Assembly: GCF_036013525.1 (NCBI RefSeq)
Contig: NZ_CP107853.1
Location: forward strand, 12,214,001-12,278,000
DNA from: Nonomuraea sp. NBC_00507
GTDB lineage: Bacteria > Actinomycetota > Actinomycetes > Streptosporangiales > Streptosporangiaceae
Direction: 5' to 3'
Length of the DNA stretch: 64,000 nucleotides
Position 1 is the stretch's first letter. The number at the start of each line of letters is the position of its first letter. Positions 8,343-16,760 of this stretch are shown one piece after another. Under the pieces are notes generated by a model. That model did not search any database and had not been told where the DNA came from. It saw only the letters and a list, made by a program, of their open reading frames with translations. The position numbers were made by a program, and so were the translations under genes.

Positions 8343-9410
8343 TCAATGACGCGCCACGGTGTGCAGATCCCGGCGCAGGTCGTCCAGGGACGGGCGGTCC
8401 GCCGGATTTCCCGACAACAGCCTGGCCAGGATCGGGGCCAGCGGGCCTGCCCTGCCCAGCGAGGCGCCCGGAGCGGGCGGCGTGCCCTCGACGGCGGCGA
8501 AGAGCGTGGCCCCGAGCGACCACAGGTCCGCCGCCGGACTCTGCCCGCCCTCGGGAGCCGTGTAGGCGGGCAGGGTGCCCGAACGCAGCGACGGGAGCAG
8601 GGTCGCCCGGCCATGCGCGTCCATGAGAACGTTCCCGGGCTGCACCCCGCCGTGGATCCCTCGCTCGAGCCGGTCCAGCGCGGCCAGCCCGATCGCGGCC
8701 ACCTCGGCGGGTGGCAGCGGCCCCAGTGACTCGATGAGCGAATCCAGTGGCTGGTCCAGGGCCAGCCGTTCGAGCGTGTCGCGGATCACCTCGACCGGTG
8801 GCGGTCCCGTGGGGTGCAGCGTCGCCCTGATCAGCGACCTGAGCGGGTCCGGGCCCTCGGCAGGCGCCTGGCCCGGCGGCCTGCCCTCGATCGCGAAGTG
8901 CAGCGTGGCGCCCAGCGACCACAGATCCGCCGACGGCCACGTGCTGCGGCTCGGCAGCCCGAACCCGGTCAGCACCGCCCGGCCCGTCCTGGTGAGCAGC
9001 ACGTTGCCGGGCTCGACGTGCCCATGCACGATCGCCGCCGCGTGCGCGGCCGTGAGCGCGGACAACACGCCGACGCCGACCCTGGCCGCCTGCATGACGG
9101 GGAGAGGGCGGCGCGAGCGCACGGTCTGCTCCAGCGACGACCCCGAGACGAACTCCATGATCAGCCACGGCGTATCGTCCTCGACCACCACGTCGAGCAC
9201 CCGCACGATCGAGCCGTGCCGGAGCGCCATCGCCCGGCGCGCCCGGTGCAGCGCCGCGTCACGCAGCTCGGGCTGGATCCGCAGCTGCCTGACTGCGACG
9301 TCACGGTGCCCGTGTTCGTCGAAGGCCAGGCGCACAGAGCCTGCGCCCAGGGGGTTGAGCAACCGGTATCTACCGGCTAGCTTCCTGGTCTCTCCCATTT
9401 CGAGGTGCAC
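8343..9410 (-). CDS. Protein-kinase-like protein lacking catalytic residues (pseudokinase with duplicated C-lobe)
   Basis: 355 residues. The N-lobe has a degenerate glycine loop (LGAGSVRLAFDEHGHRD) and VAVRQ where kinases have VAxK, so the ATP-binding Lys is Arg. The HRDxxxxN loop reads VHGHVEPGNVLL (catalytic Asp replaced), and DFG reads GFG. A second, shorter C-lobe copy follows: GIHGGVQPGNVLM, then YTAPEG and ADLWSLGATLF, mirroring the first copy's SADLWSLGATLH. The protein is thus one N-lobe with two C-lobe-like halves and none of the catalytic triad, so it most likely binds partners or nucleotide rather than phosphorylating. GTG 9410 is preferred, with GGAGG 5 bases upstream; ATG 9398 and GTG 9428 are alternatives. 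No transmembrane segment is seen. Confidence 0.8.
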   Translation of the reverse strand: MHLEMGETRKLAGRYRLLNPLGAGSVRLAFDEHGHRDVAVRQLRIQPELRDAALHRARRAMALRHGSIVRVLDVVVEDDTPWLIMEFVSGSSLEQTVRSRRPLPVMQAARVGVGVLSALTAAHAAAIVHGHVEPGNVLLTRTGRAVLTGFGLPSRSTWPSADLWSLGATLHFAIEGRPPGQAPAEGPDPLRSLIRATLHPTGPPPVEVIRDTLERLALDQPLDSLIESLGPLPPAEVAAIGLAALDRLERGIHGGVQPGNVLMDAHGRATLLPSLRSGTLPAYTAPEGGQSPAADLWSLGATLFAAVEGTPPAPGASLGRAGPLAPILARLLSGNPADRPSLDDLRRDLHTVARH

Positions 9411-9438
9411 GATAGCCTCCGTCCGCACCCCGTGGCCA

Positions 9439-10293
9439 TCAGGCCGAGCCGCCGGCCATCCAGGCTTCGTGCGCGTCGTGCAACCTGCGCCAGAGCTTGT
9501 CCTTCTCCTCGGCGCTCACGTCGTCCAGCGGCAGTGAGAACACATCCGCCAGCGCCGCGTAGTAATCGCGTGCCGTACTCAGAGTGACCGCGTTGGCGCC
9601 GACGCCGATGCGGGACAGGACGAGTCCGCGCAGGCTGTCCACGCCCCAGGCGTCCCGCCGCTGGACCGCGGCCACGCGGACGAAGCCGGACGTCGGGGAC
9701 GTGGTCAGATGGCGGTGCATCTCCACGAACGCGGACATGTCCGTGGGGGCCGCATCGAAATCCATGCCTTGGAACGAACCACTCGGATCGTGGTCGAACC
9801 GCCAGCCGCCGGGCGCGATCTCCGACGGGCGCAGGACGTACTCGAAGGGTCCCTGCCGGTACATGCCCGCGACCAGCGGCAGCGGCTCGTGCAACGCGTC
9901 ACCGAGACCGAGGTCCACCAGCCACTCGCCCCCAGGATTGCCATCCGACGGCAGGCCGCGCACAGTCAGCACCAGGTGGTTGGCGTCGATGTTGGCCTCG
10001 CCGCCGCGGGGCTGCACGCCACCGACGTGCCTGGTCACGTCGTAGCCGAGCGCCATGGCGAGCGCGGAGAAGGCGCCGTTGAGGTGGAAGCAGTAGCCGC
10101 CCCGGCCCCGGATGATCCGCTCGGCGGATTCGAGGGGGTCGACGGTGGTGGGGCGGCCCAGCCAGATCTCCAAGGCCTCGTAGGAGACCTTCTCGATGTG
10201 CGCGACGTGCAGCGCGCGCAGGTTCTCAGCGCTGACGGGGGCGTTGAGGAGATGAGGCAGACCGATGCGGCGGAGGTACCCGGCAGTGTTCAC
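9439..10293 (-). CDS. Arylamine N-acetyltransferase family protein
   Basis: 284 residues, the usual NAT length. The catalytic triad is visible: Cys68 in RGGYCFHLN, His106 in NHLVL and Asp127 in WLVDLGLGD. These enzymes transfer acetyl from acetyl-CoA to arylamines and hydrazines; in antibiotic clusters relatives act as amide synthases, but no such cluster is visible here. GTG 10293 gives the family-typical N-terminus (NTAGYLRRIGL); GTG 10308 would add five residues. Neither has a clear ribosome binding site. The gene is divergent from the response regulator at 10366. Confidence 0.88.
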   Translation of the reverse strand: MNTAGYLRRIGLPHLLNAPVSAENLRALHVAHIEKVSYEALEIWLGRPTTVDPLESAERIIRGRGGYCFHLNGAFSALAMALGYDVTRHVGGVQPRGGEANIDANHLVLTVRGLPSDGNPGGEWLVDLGLGDALHEPLPLVAGMYRQGPFEYVLRPSEIAPGGWRFDHDPSGSFQGMDFDAAPTDMSAFVEMHRHLTTSPTSGFVRVAAVQRRDAWGVDSLRGLVLSRIGVGANAVTLSTARDYYAALADVFSLPLDDVSAEEKDKLWRRLHDAHEAWMAGGSA

Positions 10294-10365
10294 CCGCCAA
10301 GTCTGCACCGTTTATGCACGCTAAGGAGGTAGTCGCCTGCACAGGGCGCTTCTAGGCTTTCGTAC

Positions 10366-11049
10366 GTGGCAGAGCAGCGACGCATCCTCGTGGTCGAGGA
10401 CGATGAGACGATCGCGCTTGCCGTACGGAATCGGCTGGCCGCCGAGGGCTTCGACGTCAGGGTGGCCGGCGATGGGCAGGACGCCCTCGTCCAGTACGGC
10501 AAGGCGGATCCCGACCTGGTGATCCTTGACCGGCTGCTGCCGGGCATCGACGGGCTGGAGGTGTGCCGCCGGATGCAGGCGGCCAGGCCGGTGCCGGTGC
10601 TCATGCTGACCGCGCTCGGTGAGGAGACCGACGTGCTGGTCGGCTTGGGGGTGGGCGCGGACGACTACCTGGCCAAGCCGTTCAGCATGCGCGAGTTGGT
10701 GGCGCGGATCCACGCGTTGCTGCGCAGGGTGGAGCGGGCGGCCCAGCTCGCCGTCGAGGACACCGTGATCAGGGTGGGCGAGGTGGAGATCGACACCGCG
10801 GCCCGCCGGGTGTTCGTGCGCGGGCTCGAGGCGCAGCTCACCAGGACCGAGTTCGACCTGCTGCGCCGTCTGGCCGAGCGGCCCGGGCAGGTCTTCGAGC
10901 GCGACCGGCTGCTGTGCGACGTGTGGGGCTTCTCCGAGGCTGCCGCGACCAGGACCGTGGACAGCCACGTCCGGGCGTTACGCCGCAAGCTGGGCTCCGA
11001 CGTGGTGCGGACCGTGCACGGCGTCGGCTACGCGCTGGTGCGGCAATGA
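10366..11049 (+). CDS. OmpR/PhoB-family response regulator
   Basis: 227 residues: a receiver domain with acidic pocket VVEDDE, phospho-acceptor Asp in VILDRLLPG, Thr/Ala in MLTALG and Lys in AKPFS, then a winged-helix DNA-binding domain ending TVDSHVRALRRKLG and TVHGVGYALV. Its stop overlaps the kinase start (ATGA), so the pair is co-translated and forms a two-component system. It starts at GTG 10366 with no close ribosome binding site; an AAGGAGGT lies too far upstream (10323-10330) to serve this start. Confidence 0.92.
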   Translation: MAEQRRILVVEDDETIALAVRNRLAAEGFDVRVAGDGQDALVQYGKADPDLVILDRLLPGIDGLEVCRRMQAARPVPVLMLTALGEETDVLVGLGVGADDYLAKPFSMRELVARIHALLRRVERAAQLAVEDTVIRVGEVEIDTAARRVFVRGLEAQLTRTEFDLLRRLAERPGQVFERDRLLCDVWGFSEAAATRTVDSHVRALRRKLGSDVVRTVHGVGYALVRQ

Positions 11050-14000
11050 GGCCGCTGGACTTCCTCGGCCGGATCAAGGTCAAGCTCGGCATCGTGATCG
11101 TGCTGGCCGTGGGGACGGCCTTCGTCGTCAACGAGGTCGGTCTCAACTCCGGGTTGTCCCGCGAGGTGCGCATCGCGGTCGCCGTCGTCCTGGCGTTGAT
11201 CATGGTGCAGGTCCTGGCCATGGGGATGACCAAGCCGCTGCGCCAGATGGCCAGCGCCGCGCAGACGATCGCCAAGGGCCGCTACGGGCTGCGGGTCACC
11301 GCCACCTCGCGGGACGAGGTGGGCGAGCTCGCCAGGGCGTTCAACGCGATGGCGGCCGACCTCGGCGAGGTGGACAGGCAGCGCCGCGAGCTCGTCGCGA
11401 ACGTCAGCCACGAGCTGCGCACCCCGATCACGGGGCTGCGGGCCGTGCTGGAGAACGTCGTGGACGGCGTCTCGGCGCCCGATCCCGTCACCATGCGGAC
11501 CGCGCTCGCCCAGACCGAGCGCCTCGGGCGGCTCGTGGCGCAGCTGCTGGACCTGTCGCGGCTGGACTCGGGGGCACGGCTCATGGAGCCCGAGGCCATC
11601 GAGCTGGCGCCGCTGATCGAGCAGGCCGTGCGCGAGGCGGCCCTGGCCCGCGAGGATGTCGTGATCCGGGCCCAGGCGCCGGGCGATCTGGCGCTGAGGG
11701 CCGACCCCGACCTGCTCGCGCAGGTCCTCGCGAACCTCCTCGACAACGCGGTACGGCACAGCCCCCTGAACGGGGTGGTGACCGTGAGCGGGGCGGCGGA
11801 AGGGGCCGGCGTGCGAGTGGTCGTCGCCGACCTGGGGCCGGGGATCCCGGCCTCGGCCAGAGGGCGGGTCTTCGAGCGCTTCTCCCGGCTGGACGCGGGG
11901 CGGGCGGCCGACTCCGGGGGCGCGGGGCTGGGGCTGGCCATTGTGAAGGAGATCGTCGAACTGCACGGGGGTTCGATTCGCATCGACGATGGTGCGGGGT
12001 GCCGCATGGTCGTCGATTTACCAGGGAGGACGACGATGGCTGACGCGCCGTTAGGGGCGGAGCAGCAGGCGGCGCTGGACACGCGGCCGGATCCGGCCGC
12101 CGTGCCCGCCGAGTGGGGCGTCGTGACAGGGGTCGGTGCTTCGGTGACCGGCCGCGTCGCAACCGCACCCGGCCCGATGACCGCGGGGGCTGATCCGGAC
12201 GGGCTTGTGGTGGCCGGCGCCGGGCCTGCCGGCGACAGCACCGTCGCGCGTCTGGCCGACAGCGACCCGGCGACCGCCGGCGGCGCTCCGCTCGGCAGGG
12301 AGGCCGCGATCGCGGCCGGCGCCGCGAACGACGGGCGTCCTGCGAACGTCACAGGCGCCTCGACCGCCGACGGGAACAATCCGAGCGACGGTCGTGCCGT
12401 GGCGGGCACCGGAGCCCTGGTAGGCGGCAGTGCCCTGGCGGGCGACAGTGCCCCGATGGGCGTTGGTGCCCTGGCGGGCAGCGGTGCCATAGCGGGCGGC
12501 GGTGCCGTGGCGGTGGGGCCGGGTGCACTCGCTGGAGCGGCGCTGGGCGCACCGAGTCCTGCACTCACTGGAGCGGCGTTGGGCGCACCGAGTCCGCCGT
12601 CACCGGGCAGCGCGTTGGCCAGGATGATCGGTGGTGGCGTGGTCGGGGTGCTGATCGGCTTCCTGGTCGGCATGTTCGCCGCCGTGCTGGTCAGCGTGAC
12701 CGCCGGGGATGCGATGGCGTTGGTCACGCTCGTCATGAGCACCGCGGTCATGGGGGCGATCGGCGCGTCCATAGGCGTCGGCTCGGCCCGCCGGGCGGCG
12801 GCCACGGCCTACCAGTCGGCGTACCATGCGGCCACCCACTCCATGGCGCAGGCAGGCCAGACAAGGGCACCACTGGCAGCCGCGGCGGCGGGACAGGCCG
12901 CAGGCCAGGCAGGATCGCAGCCCGCAGCCGCAGCGGCGGCGCAGGCCACAGGCCAGGCATGGGCACAGCCCGCAGCCGCAGCGGCGGCCCAGGCCAGAGG
13001 CCAGGCATGGGCACAGCCCGCAGGACAGGCAGGAGCGCAGCCCGTAGCCGCGGCAGCGGCGCAGGCCACAGACGAGGCAGAGGCGCAGCCCGCAGCCGCA
13101 GCGGCGGCGCAGGCCATAGGCCAGGCGCGATCGCAGCCCGCAGCCTCGGTGGCACCGCAGGCCGCAGGCCAGACAGGGCCGCAGCCCGCAGCCCCGGCAC
13201 CGGCGCAGGCGCAGGCCGCAGGCCAGACAGGAGTACAGCCCGCAGTCGCAGCGGCGGCGCAGACCACAGGCCAGGCATGGGCACAGCCCGCAGGCCACGC
13301 CGGGGCACAGCCCGCAGGCCAGGCAGGATCGCAACCCGCAGCCGCGGCGGCGGTGCAGGCCGCAGGCCAGGCATGGGCGCAGCACGCAGTCCCAGCGGCG
13401 GCGCAGGCCACAGGCCAGGCATGGGCACAGGCCGGAGGCCAGGCGGTAGGCCGGGCGGCCGGTCCGCCAGGGGCACCGGTGGGAGGGCGGTTGGTGCCGC
13501 AGGCAGGGGGGCAGGCGCCACCGCCGCCGTATGTGCCGCCGCCGTTGTTCCCGAGGCCCGAGTTGCCCGAGACACCCCGATGGCTGTTGCCCGCCGCCGC
13601 CGGAGCAGGCGTGTTCGCGGCGGTGGCGTTGCCCGAGGCGCAGGTCGGGCTGGGTATCGTGCTGGTGTCCATGGTGCTGGGCGCGGCGGCGCTGCCGGCG
13701 GTGGCGCGGCGGATGACGCCGTGGACGGTGGCGTTCGGACTGACGGCGTACTGGCTGATCGCCATGGCGGCGGTGCGCGACGCCGACTGGCTGGTGGCGA
13801 TTCTGCTCGTGGCGGGAGCCGGGCTGGGTGCGCTGGCCGTGTCGGGGGCGGGCGCCGGGTGGCTGGGCGTGATCAGGGGCGGCGTGTCCGTTCTGCTGGC
13901 GCTGGGCCCGGTGCCGTGGTTCCTGGCCGTCCCGTTGAAGAAGCTGACGGCCAGGCGGCGCGTCATGCCGATGGTCGCCGCACTCGGCATCACGGCGGTG

Positions 14001-14999
14001 CTGCTGCTGGTGTTCGGGCTGTTGTTCAGCTCGGCGGACGCGGTGTTCGCCTCCTACGTGGAGCGACTGACCACCGCACCCGCCTGGGCGGAATCGGCGC
14101 CGATGCGGATCTTCCTGTTCGGCGTCTTCGCTGTGCTGCTGGCGGCCGTGGTGCTGGTCGCGCTCCGGCCGGTGGTCGACCCCGTCGGCCCGGACACCAA
14201 GTTCACGGTGAGCAAGAGTGTCTGGGTCATCCCGCTCACGGCGGTGAACCTGCTGTTCTCGTCGTTCGTGGCCGTGCAGATCACGGCGCTGTTCGGCGGC
14301 AACACGTGGGTGCTGAAGACGGCGGGGCTGACCTATGCGGAGTATGCCAGGGAGGGGTTCTTCCAGCTCGTGGTGGTCAGCGTGTTCGTGCTCGGCATGG
14401 TCGCGGTGGCCGGCGGGCTGCTCAAGACCGAGCGCCGCGAGCGCTGGGTGCTGGCCTGCCTGCTGGGCGTGCTCTGCGGGCTGACGATGGTGGTGCTGGC
14501 CTCGGCCCTGCACCGGATGAACCTCTATACCGAGGCCTACGGCCTGTCCAGGCTGCGGATCACGGTGCAGGCCACGGTCTGGTGGCTCGGCACGGTGTTC
14601 GCGCTGGTGCTGCTGGCCGGGGCGGTACGGCTCGGGGGCCGCGGCTCCGGCTGGCTGCCGCGGACGATCGTCCTGATCACCGGCATCGGCCTGGGTGCGT
14701 TCGCGATCGTGAACCCCGACCTGCGGGTCGCGTACACGCAGGTGGAGGTGCGCGGCGTCGCCAAGATGGACTCCGACTACCTGGGGAACCTCGGCGCGGA
14801 GGCGGTGCCGGCCCTGGACCGGCTGCCGGAGCCGCAGCGCAGCTGCGTGCTGGCCGACGTCGTCAGAGCCAACGGGCTGGATCGGCCCGACCCGTGGAAC
14901 GGCTGGAACGTCGCCCGCGCCGAGGCGCGCGACCTGCTGGCCGTAAAACCGATCGACAAGTCGGCCGTCTGCGCGGAGGTGTCGTCGCGCTCTGATTGA
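11046..14999 (+). CDS. Sensor histidine kinase fused in frame to a repeat-rich DUF4173/4153-like membrane protein
   Basis: One uninterrupted frame of 1317 codons. Residues 1-330 form a complete kinase: two TM helices (about 14-60), HAMP, H-box with His122 (VANVSHELRTP), N-box NLLDNAVRH and G-boxes DLGPGIP and GGAGLGLAIV. Then come a variable Gly/Ala-rich linker, a TM hairpin (about 520-570), an Ala/Gln-rich repeat tract (about 598-825), a Pro stretch, and a C-terminal block of about 10 TM helices (870-1250) like DUF4173/4153 proteins, ending in a soluble tail. At 12036 an in-frame ATG (MADAPLGAEQQ) follows GGGAGG by 7 bases, exactly where the kinase ends, so the second part may also be translated separately. 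Homologues are usually two genes, so fusion by loss of a stop codon is the simplest reading. Confidence 0.82.
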   Translation: MRPLDFLGRIKVKLGIVIVLAVGTAFVVNEVGLNSGLSREVRIAVAVVLALIMVQVLAMGMTKPLRQMASAAQTIAKGRYGLRVTATSRDEVGELARAFNAMAADLGEVDRQRRELVANVSHELRTPITGLRAVLENVVDGVSAPDPVTMRTALAQTERLGRLVAQLLDLSRLDSGARLMEPEAIELAPLIEQAVREAALAREDVVIRAQAPGDLALRADPDLLAQVLANLLDNAVRHSPLNGVVTVSGAAEGAGVRVVVADLGPGIPASARGRVFERFSRLDAGRAADSGGAGLGLAIVKEIVELHGGSIRIDDGAGCRMVVDLPGRTTMADAPLGAEQQAALDTRPDPAAVPAEWGVVTGVGASVTGRVATAPGPMTAGADPDGLVVAGAGPAGDSTVARLADSDPATAGGAPLGREAAIAAGAANDGRPANVTGASTADGNNPSDGRAVAGTGALVGGSALAGDSAPMGVGALAGSGAIAGGGAVAVGPGALAGAALGAPSPALTGAALGAPSPPSPGSALARMIGGGVVGVLIGFLVGMFAAVLVSVTAGDAMALVTLVMSTAVMGAIGASIGVGSARRAAATAYQSAYHAATHSMAQAGQTRAPLAAAAAGQAAGQAGSQPAAAAAAQATGQAWAQPAAAAAAQARGQAWAQPAGQAGAQPVAAAAAQATDEAEAQPAAAAAAQAIGQARSQPAASVAPQAAGQTGPQPAAPAPAQAQAAGQTGVQPAVAAAAQTTGQAWAQPAGHAGAQPAGQAGSQPAAAAAVQAAGQAWAQHAVPAAAQATGQAWAQAGGQAVGRAAGPPGAPVGGRLVPQAGGQAPPPPYVPPPLFPRPELPETPRWLLPAAAGAGVFAAVALPEAQVGLGIVLVSMVLGAAALPAVARRMTPWTVAFGLTAYWLIAMAAVRDADWLVAILLVAGAGLGALAVSGAGAGWLGVIRGGVSVLLALGPVPWFLAVPLKKLTARRRVMPMVAALGITAVLLLVFGLLFSSADAVFASYVERLTTAPAWAESAPMRIFLFGVFAVLLAAVVLVALRPVVDPVGPDTKFTVSKSVWVIPLTAVNLLFSSFVAVQITALFGGNTWVLKTAGLTYAEYAREGFFQLVVVSVFVLGMVAVAGGLLKTERRERWVLACLLGVLCGLTMVVLASALHRMNLYTEAYGLSRLRITVQATVWWLGTVFALVLLAGAVRLGGRGSGWLPRTIVLITGIGLGAFAIVNPDLRVAYTQVEVRGVAKMDSDYLGNLGAEAVPALDRLPEPQRSCVLADVVRANGLDRPDPWNGWNVARAEARDLLAVKPIDKSAVCAEVSSRSD
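12840..13520 (+). repeat. Ala/Gln-rich degenerate coding repeats
   Basis: About 15 imperfect units of roughly 33-51 bases encode variants of QPAAAAAAQATGQAWA within the fused kinase/membrane protein. Unit length is always a multiple of three, so copy changes keep the frame. The tract links the N-terminal TM hairpin to the C-terminal membrane block. Confidence 0.8.
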
Positions 15000-15007
15000 A
15001 TCCTGAG

Positions 15008-16606
15008 GTGAGGTTCGACGTAGTCATCAGCGGTGGGCGGGTGCTCGACGGCACGGGCGCCCCGCCGCACCGGGCGGACGTGGCGATCGACGGCGATCGG
15101 ATCGCGGCGGTCGGCCGGCTGGACGGCGCGCAGGCGGAGACCGTGATCGACGCCGCGGGGCGGTTCGTCGCGCCTGGCTTCGTGGACTGCCACGCCCACG
15201 GCGACGCGGCCGTCTTCGACCCGGCGGTGCAGCAGGCGGCGCTGCGACAGGGGGTGACGACGTTCGTGCTGGGGCAGGACGGGCTATCCTTCGCGCCCGG
15301 GTCCGCCGAGACCGTCGCCTATGCCTCACGCTACTTCGCCGCCGTCAACGGCCCGCCGGCCAAGAGCGCCCCATCCGGGGAGCATGTGCCGCCGTTCGAG
15401 GGATCCCTCTCCGGGGAGCACGTGCCGCCGTTCGAGGGATCCCTCTCCGTCGGCGAGTTGCTCGCCTCCTATGACCGCGCGGTGCCGCTCAACACCGCAT
15501 ACCTGCTCCCCCACGGCACCATCCGCTACGACGTCATGGGCCCGTCCCCCGATCCGGCCACACCGGACGACCTGGCGAAGATGCTGCGGCGCGTCGAGCG
15601 CGGCCTGTCGGAGGGCGCGGCCGGGCTGTCGAGCGGACTCGAATACCTGCCGGGCCGATACGCCACCGCCGAGGAGCTGGCCGCGTTGTGCGAGCCGCTC
15701 GGCGCACTCCCCTATGTCACCCACATGCGGGCCTACGGCGCCAGGGCGGGCGTGGGCATGGCCGAGGTCGTCGAGATCGCCGGCCGCTCCGGCGCCGCCG
15801 CGCACGTCTCCCACCTGCACGGGCCCGCCGACGTGCTGCTGCCGCTGGTCGAGGACGCGCTGGCCAAGGACGTCGACCTGACCTTCGACACCTACCCCTA
15901 CCTGCGGGGCAACACGATCCTGGCGATGTACGCGCTGCCGCCGTCCGTGCCGGGCGCCGAGCCGGACCGCGCGCTGGAGATGATCGCCTCCGGGGAGTTG
16001 GACGGCTGGTGGGCGACGCTGGCCGAGTCGTGGCCCCGGCTGACCATCTCGCATGCCCCCGGCATGGAGTGGAGCGAGGGTCTGACCATGGTGGCGGCGG
16101 CCGAGCGGGCCGGAGTCGAGCCGGGCGAGCTCTGCCGCCGCCTCCTGACGGAGACGCGCCTGGAGGCGGGGGTGGTGTTCGCCCGCCCCGACGAGGGACC
16201 CGAAGGCGAGGAGTCCGTACGCCGGATGTTGCGCCATTCCTCGCACACCGGCGGCTCCGACGGCATCTACGTGGGCGGGCACCCGCATCCGCGGGGCTAC
16301 GGGGCGTTCGCCAGGTTCCTCGGGCGGCATGTCAGGGAGCTGGAGGACTGGACGTGGGAGCAGGCCGTCGTGCACCTGGCCTCGCATCCGGCCAGGCGGT
16401 TCGGGCTGGCGAAGCGGGGGCTGGTGCGGGCGGGGTTCGCGGCCGACGTGGTGGTGTTCGACCCGGCCGCGGTCGGGGACCGGGCGACGTACGCGGCGCC
16501 GCGCATGCTCGCGACCGGCATCGACGACGTGCTCGTGTCGGGCGTGCGCGTGCTGGCCGGGGGCGAGCTCACCAGTGCCACCCCCGGACGCGCGCTCCGC
16601 TCCTGA
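15008..16606 (+). CDS. N-acyl-D-amino-acid deacylase (D-aminoacylase) family amidohydrolase
   Basis: 532 residues of the amidohydrolase superfamily. It begins FDVVISGGRVLDGTGAP, carries the metal motif HxH in VDCHAHGD, the conserved VTHMRAYG and HVSHLHGP strands, DTYPYLRG, and a C-terminal HSSHTGGSDGIYVG block, as in D-aminoacylases, which release D-amino acids from N-acyl-D-amino acids in the cytoplasm. GTG 15008 gives the family-typical N-terminus; TTG 14996 is the alternative and overlaps the upstream stop. It contains a 36-base tandem duplication (15374-15445) adding 12 residues. Downstream come a PLP D-amino-acid enzyme, RidA and an unknown protein, suggesting a D-amino-acid salvage operon. 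Confidence 0.85.
   Translation: MRFDVVISGGRVLDGTGAPPHRADVAIDGDRIAAVGRLDGAQAETVIDAAGRFVAPGFVDCHAHGDAAVFDPAVQQAALRQGVTTFVLGQDGLSFAPGSAETVAYASRYFAAVNGPPAKSAPSGEHVPPFEGSLSGEHVPPFEGSLSVGELLASYDRAVPLNTAYLLPHGTIRYDVMGPSPDPATPDDLAKMLRRVERGLSEGAAGLSSGLEYLPGRYATAEELAALCEPLGALPYVTHMRAYGARAGVGMAEVVEIAGRSGAAAHVSHLHGPADVLLPLVEDALAKDVDLTFDTYPYLRGNTILAMYALPPSVPGAEPDRALEMIASGELDGWWATLAESWPRLTISHAPGMEWSEGLTMVAAAERAGVEPGELCRRLLTETRLEAGVVFARPDEGPEGEESVRRMLRHSSHTGGSDGIYVGGHPHPRGYGAFARFLGRHVRELEDWTWEQAVVHLASHPARRFGLAKRGLVRAGFAADVVVFDPAAVGDRATYAAPRMLATGIDDVLVSGVRVLAGGELTSATPGRALRS
15374..15445 (+). repeat. 36-bp in-frame tandem duplication inside the D-aminoacylase gene
   Basis: Units 15374-15409 and 15410-15445 differ at one base (cat/cac, silent). 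Each encodes SGEHVPPFEGSL. The near identity marks a recent duplication. Confidence 0.95.
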
Positions 16607-16677
16607 CCGCCGGCGCCCTGGCGAAGGCTGACCGCCGGTGCCTGGGCGAGGGCTGACCGTCGGCGCCCGGGCGAAGG
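16603..16677 (+). repeat. 25-bp tandem repeat, 3 copies, after the D-aminoacylase stop
   Basis: Three units of 25 bases (16603-16627, 16628-16652, 16653-16677) share ctgaccg.cgg.gcc.gggcga.gg. The first begins within the last codons of the D-aminoacylase. They fill much of the 154-base gap before the next gene. No hairpin or promoter function is apparent. Confidence 0.85.
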
Positions 16678-16760
16678 CTGCGCTCGTGGACCTTGGGACG
16701 TGGGCGTGGGATCCGTTCCTGGTCATTGGGATAGGGTCGGACCCGGATGAAGGGGGTGCT

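Noticed and set aside
10323..10330. AAGGAGGT upstream of the response regulator as its ribosome binding site
   Set aside because: It is 36 bases from the GTG at 10366, too far, and no start codon lies at proper distance.
12600..14513. 637-codon minus-strand frame with repetitive Cys/Leu/Arg product
   Set aside because: It is the antisense image of the Ala/Gln repeat tract and membrane region; no start signal.
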